This document shows, piece by piece, positions 9,290-17,713 of a stretch of 64,000 nt of DNA. Source of the stretch: SXVE01 sp036388895. GTDB taxonomy: Bacteria; Acidobacteriota; Blastocatellia; Pyrinomonadales; Pyrinomonadaceae. The stretch spans positions 58,370-122,369 of the forward strand of contig DASVQY010000061.1 in assembly GCA_036388895.1 (NCBI GenBank), read 5' to 3'. Made by a program: the position numbers and the translations under genes. Position 1 is the first letter of the stretch; each line of letters begins with the position of its first letter. The notes beneath the pieces were generated by a model. That model had not been told where the DNA came from. It worked only from the letters and a program-made list of their open reading frames with translations, and made no database searches.

Positions 9290-10174
9290 ATGAAAAACAT
9301 AAAAATTATTTTGCTTTTTGTCTTGTTGTTCTGCGTCGCTCCGGAAATCAAAGCGCAGCAAGCGCGAGAAGCGGCGATCCGGCAGATTGCTGCTGTGGAG
9401 AACGCTTTCGCCGATTACGCCGCGGCGAACGGGACGAAAGCCGCGTTTCTCAAATTTGCCGCGCCGGACGGCATCGTTTTTAACCCGAACCCGGCAAATG
9501 CGCGAGAAGTTTGGTCAAAAAAAGAAGCGCGCAGCGCATTGCTCGAGTGGCGTCCGCACTGGGTTGACGCCTCCGCTTCCGGCGACATCGGTCTTTCGAC
9601 CGGCTCCTGGGAATTTAGTCCGAAATCCGGCGACGCTCCAGTCGCGTGGGGAGAATTTTTTACGATTTGGAAAAGGCAGCCGAACGGCGAGTGGCTTTGG
9701 GTTTTGGATGTCGGTTTCGATCACGAAAAAGCGCCGGTACCGAAAAACGCCTGGAAATCGCCGACGATCACCGGCGAATTGAAAAACAACAAAAACGCTT
9801 CGGATACTTGGCAAAGCCTCGAAACTCGGTTAGCTCAAGCGATAAACGGAAAACCCAGTCAAAATCCCGCCGGCTTCGTTAACGGCTACGAAAACATGTT
9901 CTCCGATCAAGTGCGCTTGCTGCGTGAAAAACATTTGCCTTTTCAGGGCAAAAAGGCAGCGATGAATTTTATCCGCAAACAAAACGCTGCTATTAAAACT
10001 AAGGCTTTGGGCGGTGAAGTCGCGGCGGATTTCGCTTATACTTACGGCGAATATGAAGCGATTCTGCCGGGAGGAGAAACCGAAAAAGGACATTTTGTCC
10101 GCACATGGAGACGAGAATTGCAAGGCTGGCGGATTACCGCTGATTTCGTGACGTTGATTCCGGCGTCGAAATAA
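9290..10174 (+). CDS. Exported protein with two NTF2/SnoaL-like domains (DUF4440-type)
   Basis: A 294-residue protein with signal peptide (cleavage near EIKAQQ, residue ~23). It holds two copies of an NTF2-like cone fold: residues ~28-145 (AAVENAFADYAAANGTKAAF to NGEWLWVLDVGFDHE) and ~165-292 (ending in GWRITADFVTLIPA). Such domains serve as small-ligand binding or catalytic modules in secreted proteins; no catalytic residues can be assigned. The start is the ATG at 9290. Confidence 0.75.
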   Translation: MKNIKIILLFVLLFCVAPEIKAQQAREAAIRQIAAVENAFADYAAANGTKAAFLKFAAPDGIVFNPNPANAREVWSKKEARSALLEWRPHWVDASASGDIGLSTGSWEFSPKSGDAPVAWGEFFTIWKRQPNGEWLWVLDVGFDHEKAPVPKNAWKSPTITGELKNNKNASDTWQSLETRLAQAINGKPSQNPAGFVNGYENMFSDQVRLLREKHLPFQGKKAAMNFIRKQNAAIKTKALGGEVAADFAYTYGEYEAILPGGETEKGHFVRTWRRELQGWRITADFVTLIPASK

Positions 10175-10988
10175 TCAATAAACGATACGAGACAGACGGG
10201 TGAATAAACAGATATCGCAGCTTCCGGATCGTGTTTATGGTAAGAGGCGACGCATTTGTCGGGCGCGCTTTGACGACGGCAATGTCGTCGGGCGGATTAA
10301 ATAAAAACTTCTCCGAGCAATTTTTGATTAATTCAAATTTTACTTGCGCTGAGCGTGACGGGCTGAAAATCTTCGTTGATATTAGTGCCGTAACAGCGGG
10401 TGAGTTTACGTTTCCGGTCTTTTTGCCGCAGCCAAATTTCAATTTCAATTACTTTTGAAACAATCGGCTTGTCAGAAGTCCGCCGCTCTGCCCGATCGTT
10501 CGCCGGCAGCCGATTCGCGGGACGCCTGTATTTCTTCGATGTCAGTTAAAATCGAAAAGGGTTCGGGCGCCGGCGATTCATAAACTTTCGGAAAACATTC
10601 GCTCAAATTCTTGTAATCGGCGTAATCGTATTTCGTCGAAACTAAAACGATGTTGTCGTCAAACAGTGAAACCGCAGTTTTCGCGTCTTTGTTTTTGAAG
10701 CCTAAACAAGTCTTTCAAACTCTTTTTTCACTCCTTAGCATTCGATTATTAAAATACGGACGGATTTTTTGTTTGCATCGTCGAACAAACAACGGGCGCC
10801 GCAATGAAAACAAAGCCTCCGAATACCGAAAGAAATTTTATTATTTTCATCTTTGTTAAGAATTTCTCTTTGAATAAAATGTATTTTAGAGTAAAAAGGT
10901 CGCACAGCTTAAACGCGAAGTGATCGATTATTCGCAAAATGAGATGAATCGCTGCCGCGAGGGTTAAAATCAAATCGGAATCGAAACG
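10175..10988. other. Long gap with probable decayed coding sequence
   Basis: No intact gene is recognised. On the minus strand a coding-like frame with no start codon runs from an in-frame stop at 10715-10717 to a TGA at 10472-10474 (80 codons). Its translation contains NKDAKTAVSLFDDNIVLV and SECFPKVYESPAPEPFSI. This composition is typical of a real protein, so it is probably a gene remnant. Other frames here (around 10134-10458 and 10749-10973) look random. Confidence 0.4.
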
Positions 10989-12125
10989 ATGAAAACCGAA
11001 AACCGCAAATGGAAACCGTTCGCCGTTTTGTTCGGCGTTTGGACGTTGCTCGGGCTTAGTTTCGCGGCTATTTCGTATCTTGCCGCTTTAAGCGAAAACC
11101 GTCCGGCGAGTGCGTGGGCGATTTTTTCGACGAATCTGCTCAGGTTTTACATTTGGGCGGCGCTTTCGCCTCTGATTTATCAAATCGCCAAGCGGTTCGA
11201 TTTCACCAAGCAAAGTTCGGCATTGCGCGGAATCTGCGCCCATCTTCCGCTCGGTCTTTTGTTTTCGGTTTTGCATTCGCTTATCTTCACAGGGATTTTG
11301 TGGGTAATGGACGGCTCGTATCGGCAGAGATACCCGACCATCATTAAGTTTTTTCAGGAATACATCTTTTTCGGCAGCCTTTATCTGGGCATTATGCTGT
11401 ACGCCTTGATCGTAATCACGATGCAGGCGTTTCTGTTTTTGCGCAATTACCGCGCCGCTGAGGAAAGAAGTTCCAGACTTCAGGCGCAGCTCGCCGAATC
11501 GCAGCTTCGAGCCTTGAAGATGCAGCTTCAGCCGCATTTTCTATTTAATACGCTGCATTCGATTTCGTCTTTGAATCTGGTTGACCCGAAACGGGCGAAT
11601 TTGATGATTGCGCGTCTCGGCGAATTTTTGCGAATGACGCTGGATCGTTCGGGCGAGCAGACGGTGACGCTCGATGAAGAACTTGCTTTTTTGCGCTGTT
11701 ATCTGGAAATCGAGCAGATTCGCTTCAGCGACCGCCTTACCATCGAGTTTGACTTGGCGGAAGAGACTCTGGCGGCGGAAGTTCCGCATCTGATTTTGCA
11801 GCCGGTCGTCGAAAACGCCATAAAACACGGCATCGCGCCGCATTCCGCGCCCGGACGCATCGTTATCGGCAGCGAAAAAGGAAATGATTCGCTCGTCTTA
11901 AAAGTTTCCGACAACGGCGCGGGAATTGATGAGAACGGCAATAAAAATAACGGAACCGGGCTTTCAAACGTACGCTCGCGCCTGCGGCAAATTTACGGCG
12001 ATAATTTTAATTTTGAAATGAAAAACGGCGCTGGCAACGGCTTGACCGTTCGTTTGGAAATTCCTTTTCTGCAGGATTCTTTCACGAGCGAAAGCAGGCA
12101 AATAAAAAATGGAAAGGAAAATTAA
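10989..12125 (+). CDS. LytS/YehU-type sensor histidine kinase (pair 1)
   Basis: A 378-residue kinase. The N-terminal ~155 residues hold four predicted membrane helices with no recognised sensor domain, followed by a short coiled linker. The His_kinase domain (PF06580 type) contains LQPHFLFNTLHSISSL, with phosphoacceptor His at ~183. The HATPase region follows with the N-box VVENAIKHG and G-rich GTGLSNVRSRL. It phosphorylates the LytTR regulator encoded next, whose start overlaps this gene by 17 bp. The signal sensed is unknown. Confidence 0.93.
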   Translation: MKTENRKWKPFAVLFGVWTLLGLSFAAISYLAALSENRPASAWAIFSTNLLRFYIWAALSPLIYQIAKRFDFTKQSSALRGICAHLPLGLLFSVLHSLIFTGILWVMDGSYRQRYPTIIKFFQEYIFFGSLYLGIMLYALIVITMQAFLFLRNYRAAEERSSRLQAQLAESQLRALKMQLQPHFLFNTLHSISSLNLVDPKRANLMIARLGEFLRMTLDRSGEQTVTLDEELAFLRCYLEIEQIRFSDRLTIEFDLAEETLAAEVPHLILQPVVENAIKHGIAPHSAPGRIVIGSEKGNDSLVLKVSDNGAGIDENGNKNNGTGLSNVRSRLRQIYGDNFNFEMKNGAGNGLTVRLEIPFLQDSFTSESRQIKNGKEN

Positions 12126-12885
12126 ATGCTTAATCGTTGACGACGAGCCGCTCGCCAGAAATTACATACGCCTGCTGCTCAAAACGGAAGACGAAATCGA
12201 AATCGTCGGCGAATCCGGCAACGGGCGCGACGCGCTCGAATCAATCAACCAGCTCCAGCCGGATTTAATTTTTCTCGACGTGCAGATGCCGGAAATGGAC
12301 GGTTTTAAGGTTCTCAAGAATTTGAACCTTGATTCGCTTCCGGCGATTATTTTCACGACCGCTTACGAGGAATACGCGCTTCGCGCTTTTGAATTTCACG
12401 CGCTCGATTATCTGCTCAAACCCTTTGAAGAAGAGCGTTTCCGGCAAGCCGTTAAACACGCCGTCGAACGTCTGTATTTACGAGAGGAAAAACTTCAGCA
12501 TCAAACGCAAATCTCCGAACTCTTGAAATCCGACGAAGCGAGACCGCCGGTTTTGGAACGCTTGCTGATAAAGCAAAACGGGCGCATCGTTTTCCTGAAA
12601 ACGCGCGAAATTGACTGGATCAAGGCTGACGATAAATACGTTCATCTTTATTTCGGAAAATCCAGCTATCTCGTGCGGCAAACATTAGGCGCGATGAAAA
12701 CGCAGCTCGACAATCAGCTTTTCGCGCAAATCAATCGCTCGGCGATCATCAATATCGAACGCATACTGGAATTACAAACGATGTTCGGCGCCGATTACAA
12801 CGTCGTTCTGGAAAACGGCGTGGAGCTTCCTTTGAGCCGAAATTTTCGCGGCGAGCTGTTCGATTTACTCGGCAAGCCGCTTTAA
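12109..12885 (+). CDS. LytTR family response regulator (pair 1)
   Basis: A 258-residue protein. The receiver domain (residues 5-120) has the acidic pair DDE at 11-13, phosphoacceptor Asp57 in LIFLDVQMPEMDG, the Thr in FTTAY and Lys in LLKPF. The C-terminal LytTR DNA-binding domain (~150-255) shows IDWIKADDKYVHLYF and INRSAIINIERI. It overlaps the kinase gene by 17 bp, so the two are translationally coupled. LytTR proteins bind paired direct repeats; no target site was identified. Confidence 0.94.
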   Translation: MERKIKCLIVDDEPLARNYIRLLLKTEDEIEIVGESGNGRDALESINQLQPDLIFLDVQMPEMDGFKVLKNLNLDSLPAIIFTTAYEEYALRAFEFHALDYLLKPFEEERFRQAVKHAVERLYLREEKLQHQTQISELLKSDEARPPVLERLLIKQNGRIVFLKTREIDWIKADDKYVHLYFGKSSYLVRQTLGAMKTQLDNQLFAQINRSAIINIERILELQTMFGADYNVVLENGVELPLSRNFRGELFDLLGKPL

Positions 12886-13030
12886 TTCACGCCGCCTTTC
12901 CTTTATTTCACACCAAACTCTCCGCATTTGACGACAAAATTATTTATCTCAATTTATTAATTCTTTAAATTCGCAGCTAACGAATAAAGCTTTCGTTAAA
13001 GCGAAAAATTGTACAGGAAGGAATAATAAA

Positions 13031-14587
13031 TTGAGAAAAGCAATCATATTTCCAGCGATAACAATAACGGCGATGATTTTCGCGCTCTCAATCGGAGCGG
13101 CGGAAAATTCCGAGTCCGACAAAGCCGCGCAAAACGAAAAGGCGCGAGAAATGGTTCGCGCGGCGCTCACGGCGATGGGCGGCGAGGAAAAAATTCGCCA
13201 ACTTTCGAGCGTTACCTTAGAAGGCATCGGTCATCAATTCGCCGTCGAGCAATCCGAGCGACCGGAAGGACCGTTTATCCTCGCTTATAAGCAAGTAAAA
13301 GAAATCCGGGATTTAGCGAATCAGCGTCTGCGGCAAACGACCGAAATCAAACAAACGCAGGTTCCGAACTGGTCGGGTTCGGATTTGATAGTCGCGGACG
13401 GTGCGGCGGCTTTTGAACGCAATGGGCGCGTTTTTCCGGGGAATATTGTTGCAATCAATAACGCCGAGAAACAGTTTGCGCTCGCGCCGGAAAGAATTTT
13501 TCTGACCGCGCTCGAAGCGAAAGATTTGCGGGTAGAAAAAGACGTTTTGATGCAAAGCATTAATCAGCACGTCATTAAATTCACCTGGAAAAACATTCCG
13601 GTCACGATTTACCTGAACGCAAATACGAATCTGCCGACGGCGGTGGAGACTCTTTCGGCTTCGCCCTACGAGCATTTCTGGTCAATCTGGGGCGATTTCA
13701 CGACGCGCACTTTTTATACTTACTGGACACTTGAACCCGGCGGCATTCATTATCCGCATCAGTGGGATGTCGAGCGCAACAATTATCCGTATGAAAGTTT
13801 TACGATAATAGATTTGAAATTAAACGAAGCAGTAAACGCGGATTCCTTCAAAATCCCGGACGATGTGCGGAAAGCGTTTGCGGCAAATAAACCTGTTAAA
13901 ATTGATGATTTGCCGCTCGGCATTCAAAATCGTCCGGCGGCGGAAATTGAGTCGGGAATCTTCAAAGTGCCGGGCAGATGGGACATTGCTTACGTGAAGC
14001 AATCGGACGGCATCGTGATTATCGAAGCGCCGATATCATCCGGTTATTCGGCGAAAGTTCTGGAAGAGGCGAAAAAGCGTTATCCGAAAGAAAAAATCAA
14101 AGCCGTTATAACTACGTCAGACGCTTTTCCGCATTTCGGCGGCGTGCGCGAATACGCTGCGCAAAGCATCCCGATTTACGCGCTCGACGTGAATCGCCCG
14201 CTACTTGAGCGCGTCCTTGCCGCGCCGCACAAATTTTATCCCGATAATTTTGAGAAAAATCCGCGTAAGGCGAAATTTACTTTCGTGTCGAACAAAACCG
14301 TCATCGGTGACGGCGCAAATCGGATGGAGCTTTATCCGATGCGAACCGAGACGGGCGAGCGGATGATGATGATTTATTTTCCCGAACACCGCCTGCTTTA
14401 CGCCGCCGATTTGATTCAGCGCTCGAACGGTAGATTTTTTATGCCGCAGTATTTGTCTGAAGCGATGAGTGCGGTGAAAAGGGAAAATTTATCAATCGAA
14501 AACGTTTTCGCGATGCATCTCGATAAAACGCCCTGGACAGACGTGACGGCAGAGGTCGCCAAACAAATGAGCGCCTCATTTCGATAA
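13031..14587 (+). CDS. Exported metallo-beta-lactamase-fold protein with degraded metal site
   Basis: A 518-residue protein. The start is TTG at 13031, chosen because AGGAAGGA lies about 8 bases upstream and a signal peptide follows immediately. Residues ~310-515 align in layout with metallo-beta-lactamase-fold hydrolases: a strand IVIIEAPISSGYSAKVLEEA, a strand KIKAVITTS and the loop where family members carry HxHxDH. Here that loop reads TTSDAFPHFGGVREYA (361-376), so only the final His (~368) is kept. The metal site is therefore probably lost or altered. The N-terminal 300 residues are a beta-rich region common in acidobacterial homologues. It follows LytTR pair 1 and may be its target, which is speculation. 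Confidence 0.75.
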   Translation: MRKAIIFPAITITAMIFALSIGAAENSESDKAAQNEKAREMVRAALTAMGGEEKIRQLSSVTLEGIGHQFAVEQSERPEGPFILAYKQVKEIRDLANQRLRQTTEIKQTQVPNWSGSDLIVADGAAAFERNGRVFPGNIVAINNAEKQFALAPERIFLTALEAKDLRVEKDVLMQSINQHVIKFTWKNIPVTIYLNANTNLPTAVETLSASPYEHFWSIWGDFTTRTFYTYWTLEPGGIHYPHQWDVERNNYPYESFTIIDLKLNEAVNADSFKIPDDVRKAFAANKPVKIDDLPLGIQNRPAAEIESGIFKVPGRWDIAYVKQSDGIVIIEAPISSGYSAKVLEEAKKRYPKEKIKAVITTSDAFPHFGGVREYAAQSIPIYALDVNRPLLERVLAAPHKFYPDNFEKNPRKAKFTFVSNKTVIGDGANRMELYPMRTETGERMMMIYFPEHRLLYAADLIQRSNGRFFMPQYLSEAMSAVKRENLSIENVFAMHLDKTPWTDVTAEVAKQMSASFR

Positions 14588-14870
14588 TCGGGCGAGGGAA
14601 AAGATGAGAATTTTAATCACGTTTTATTTATGTTAATGGGCTCGAGCGAGCTGAACGTCGCCGCACACGAAAAAGCCGAGACAAACGTTCGGAAATCCGC
14701 CGCGCCGCAAAGCTTCCGTTGGTGCCGAGAAGTGTTCCGGCGGAAATGCTTGAATGTTCTTTCAAGATGACGTGCGAGGCCAGCCGCGACGGACAGATTT
14801 AGAAAGTCGGCGATTACATCGTTCTCAAGCAAAATTATCAGAGCAAATAAAAAATTGAGGGGTGGAGAAT
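14588..14870 (+). pseudogene. Possible decayed small gene
   Basis: Plus-strand frames contain coding-like pieces broken by stops and frameshifts: ELNVAAHEKAETNVRKSA, then VPAEMLECSFKMTCEASRDG, a TAG, and KVGDYIVLKQNYQSK ending in TAA just before the next gene's ribosome site. No family recognised. Treat as a low-confidence remnant. Confidence 0.3.
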
Positions 14871-15668
14871 ATGAAAAGGGCAAAACTAAACGAGCGCGTG
14901 AAATCAATCATCGTTTTAATCGTTGTCTGGTTTTCGGTTATCGCCGTTTATTACATCAATCTGACGCAATTTGCGGGCGAAAACACGAAACGAGTTTCGG
15001 GCAAATTCGACGCTCAAGTTTTAGTCACGCCCGCGCCATATGTTTTCGTCATTATCTGGTTTCTGATTTACGCGGGACTGCTCGCCTTCGCGGTTTATCA
15101 GGCTTTGCCTGCACAGCTCGAAAATCCTCGCGTGAAAAATGCACGGCTGTGGGTTTCGCTCAACACCGTTCTCAATCTGAGCTGGACGATTCTTTTCAAC
15201 AGTCAGAATTTCGCCGGAGCGTGGACGGTCATCGTCGGAATTTTAGCGACCGCTTTGATTATTCACCGGAAACTCGAAATCGGCGGCGCGGCGAAAATCG
15301 AGGTCGGCGAAATTTTGATGCGCGTTACGTTCAGTCTTTACACGGGCTGGTCGTGCGTGGCGACTATCGCTTACACGTCTTTCGTATTGAATTTGTTCGG
15401 CTGGAACGGCTTCGGCATCGCCGGCGCGGAATGGGCGGTGATTATGCTCAGGGCGGGCGCGGTCATCAGTCTCGCATGTCTTTACGCGTTGAATGATTTT
15501 GTTTTGAGCGCGGTTTTCGTCTGGGCTTACGTCGGCGTCGCCTTTCGGCAGCAGGAAACGGCTCTGGTTTCAAACACGGCTTACGGGCTTTCGATTTTGA
15601 TCGCTCTGGCGATTTTATTCGGCGGTTTCAATCGGTTGAAAGCGGCGAGCGGCGGCAAATACGCCTGA
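14871..15668 (+). CDS. TspO/MBR-like (tryptophan-rich sensory protein-like) membrane protein
   Basis: A 265-residue protein with about seven membrane helices. The centre resembles TspO/MBR proteins: FVIIWFLIYAGLLAFAVYQA, LWVSLNTVLNLSWTILFN and a Trp-rich pattern. TspO proteins bind porphyrins or related ligands in the membrane; this is a distant, longer relative, so the ligand is not assigned. The ATG at 14871 is preferred over the in-frame GTG at 14862 because GGTGGAG then serves as Shine-Dalgarno. Confidence 0.7.
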   Translation: MKRAKLNERVKSIIVLIVVWFSVIAVYYINLTQFAGENTKRVSGKFDAQVLVTPAPYVFVIIWFLIYAGLLAFAVYQALPAQLENPRVKNARLWVSLNTVLNLSWTILFNSQNFAGAWTVIVGILATALIIHRKLEIGGAAKIEVGEILMRVTFSLYTGWSCVATIAYTSFVLNLFGWNGFGIAGAEWAVIMLRAGAVISLACLYALNDFVLSAVFVWAYVGVAFRQQETALVSNTAYGLSILIALAILFGGFNRLKAASGGKYA

Positions 15669-15788
15669 TGATTTTTATAATTTAGGCGAAAATAATACGC
15701 CGGAGGTCGGTTTCGGCGCGAGACCCTTCGACAATAACCGGCGAGCCCGAAAAACTCGCCGCAGACAAAAAACAAAGAGGGAAAAACA

Positions 15789-16180
15789 ATGAAAAAACAA
15801 ACGATTCGTAAAAGCTTTTTATTAACAGGTGCGGTGTTGACGCTTCTGACGATTTTCGCAATTTCGGCTTTCGCCTTCGCAAAGGACATCGCCGGTTCTT
15901 ACAAAACCGAAATTGAAATGAACGGGCGGGCGGCGCAAAAATTCACGCTCGTCGTCAAACGCTCGTCGGACGGAAAGCTTTCGGCGACGGGGAAAATTCC
16001 AACGACCCGGATTTGTCCGTCAGCGGCATTTCGGTCGACGGCGATAAAGTCGTCGTTACGGCGGCATGGCGCAGAGTGAATTTCGAGATGAAGGGAACCA
16101 TTACCGATGATAAGCTCGAAGGCAAATGGGGCAGCGGGCAATACGGCGGCAGTTGGAGCGCCGTCCGCATCGGAGAATAA
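15789..16180 (+). pseudogene. Small secreted protein gene with frameshift in a G-run
   Basis: The ATG at 15789 follows an AGAGGG ribosome site, and the frame encodes a signal peptide and KDIAGSYKTEIEMNGRAAQ up to KLSATG. At the GGGG at 15989-15992 the frame is lost and runs to a stop at 16079. In the next frame coding resumes exactly, with ENSNDPDLSVSGISVDGDKV and ends WGSGQYGGSWSAVRIGE at TAA 16178-16180. One missing G explains everything, so this is either a sequencing/assembly error in a homopolymer or a recent mutation. The intact product would be about 130 residues, a small exported beta-rich protein of unknown function. Confidence 0.8.
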
Positions 16181-16187
16181 CAAACAC

Positions 16188-16245
16188 AGCGGCGGAAAAT
16201 TCGCTTTTTGAATTTTCCAAATCGAAAAATGAGTGTTCCGCCGCT
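16188..16245 (+). terminator. Nested hairpin after the 15789 gene
   Basis: AGCGGCGGAA at 16188-16197 pairs perfectly with TTCCGCCGCT at 16236-16245. Inside, AAAATTC (16196-16202) pairs with GAATTTT (16210-16216). It starts eight bases after the stop codon and is followed by an AT-rich stretch. Probable terminator. Confidence 0.5.
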
Positions 16246-16268
16246 CATTATATTTCAATGAAAAAATT

Positions 16269-17258
16269 ATGAATATCTATTCGATTATTTCGCTATTCAT
16301 TTTACTTTTGCTTCTTCTGCACGATGCGGTTTGCGGGCAAGCGGCAAAGCCAGTTTTGTTCGCGCCCGGAGTCGTTTCGAGCGAATTTATGGAAACGACA
16401 GCGACTTTCGCGCCGGACGGGAAAACCGTTTATTTTACGCGCTCGGACGTGCAATTTAGCGATAACACGATTCTCGAATCTCATCTGAAAAACGGAAAAT
16501 GGAGCGAGCCGCGAGTCGCTTCGTTCTCTGGAGTTTGGCGAGATTCCGAGCCGAACGTTTCGCCGGACGGAAAACGATTGTTTTTCGTCTCGAACCGTCC
16601 GGTTACGGCTGGCGATAAGCCCTTGACGGCAACATTCGGACCGCGCACTTTTCCGGGCGCGAATATCTGGTACGTCAAGCGCAAAGCAGACGGCAACTGG
16701 GGCGAACCCGTCCATATCGAAGGCGCGATGAACGAATTTAAAACCGTTTATAATCCGTCAGTCGCGCGCAGCGGAACGCTTTATTTTTCCGGTGTGCTGC
16801 CGGACGATCCGGCGAAAAATCAAATCTACAAATCGGTTTTGACGAACGGCATTTACGGAAAACCGGAAAGAGTTCAATTCAGCGACACGAAATGGAATCA
16901 TATGGATCCGAGCGTTGACCCGGACGAGCGGTTTATGGTTTTCGCCTCGAATCGTCCGGGCGCGATCAATAATTCCAACGACATTTTCATCGTTTTCAAA
17001 AAAGACGGTAAATGGGGAGAACCGGTCGGATTGGGCGAATCGGTAAACAGCCCTTCGCTCGAAAACGCGCCGGTTATCGCGCCCGACGGCAAAACTGTTT
17101 ATTTCACGAGTATGCGACCGAGCGGCGCCGTTTTCCCGAAAATCAAGAAGGAAAATTTTAGCGACGTAATGCGCCGTTTACGAAATCCCGAAAACGGCTC
17201 GCGCAATATCTGGCAAATTGACATCAGCGAATGGTTTGTGAAGGAGGGAATAAAATAA
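16269..17258 (+). CDS. Exported PD40/TolB-like beta-propeller protein
   Basis: A 329-residue protein with signal peptide (to about LHDAVCGQA). It carries WD40-like PD40 blades, visible as repeated units TFAPDGKTVYFTRSD, NVSPDGKRLFFVSNRP, SVDPDERFMVFASNRPG and VIAPDGKTVYFTSMRPSG. Such propellers occur in TolB and in secreted or periplasmic acidobacterial proteins, and mediate protein contacts. The ATG at 16269 is preferred over the in-frame ATG at 16233, which would overlap the preceding hairpin and give a poor leader. Confidence 0.83.
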   Translation: MNIYSIISLFILLLLLLHDAVCGQAAKPVLFAPGVVSSEFMETTATFAPDGKTVYFTRSDVQFSDNTILESHLKNGKWSEPRVASFSGVWRDSEPNVSPDGKRLFFVSNRPVTAGDKPLTATFGPRTFPGANIWYVKRKADGNWGEPVHIEGAMNEFKTVYNPSVARSGTLYFSGVLPDDPAKNQIYKSVLTNGIYGKPERVQFSDTKWNHMDPSVDPDERFMVFASNRPGAINNSNDIFIVFKKDGKWGEPVGLGESVNSPSLENAPVIAPDGKTVYFTSMRPSGAVFPKIKKENFSDVMRRLRNPENGSRNIWQIDISEWFVKEGIK

Positions 17259-17713
17259 ATACACACTCACTTTTATAATTGATTCAATACCGAAAATGAA
17301 CCGGCGCGCTTTTTCGAAATATGAAATCGGCAGAACTTGCTAATGAGGATTTAGGACGTGCCGTTTATAATCAGCGGCGGAAGACCGACCGGATAAGGCT
17401 TCAGGGCGGTGATTGTTTATAAACCGGAAAGAGCCGCTTTGTAAAACCGAAAGGCACACCGGTTCAGACGAAATTGGAACAGGCTTTTCTACAGCCCGTC
17501 AAGCTATCGGTCAGATTCGGCAGGCGCTTCGTTCATCACAGAATGAGGAATTTTATCAGCCATTGTAGGTCATTGATCACAGTAATGAAGCTCTTCCCGC
17601 GCAGTTCGCGTTACGATCAAAAGTAGTTTTTTCACTCGGAGGCGTACGGAGAAGCTTTATATCAAGCGAAAAAGTCGCTAAAGATAGAGCGGACCGGTTC
17701 AAAAAATTCAGTT
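17259..17713. other. Gap with possible decayed coding sequence
   Basis: No intact gene. A plus-strand frame around 17420-17710 reads like protein (GSDEIGTGFSTARQAIGQI, then a TAG, then PAQFALRSKVVFSLGG) but has no start and carries stops. It may be a remnant; no family recognised. Confidence 0.3.

Noticed and set aside
14855..15496. A 213-codon plus-strand frame
   Set aside because: Overlaps the TspO-like gene in another frame; Arg-rich and without membrane helices or family blocks.
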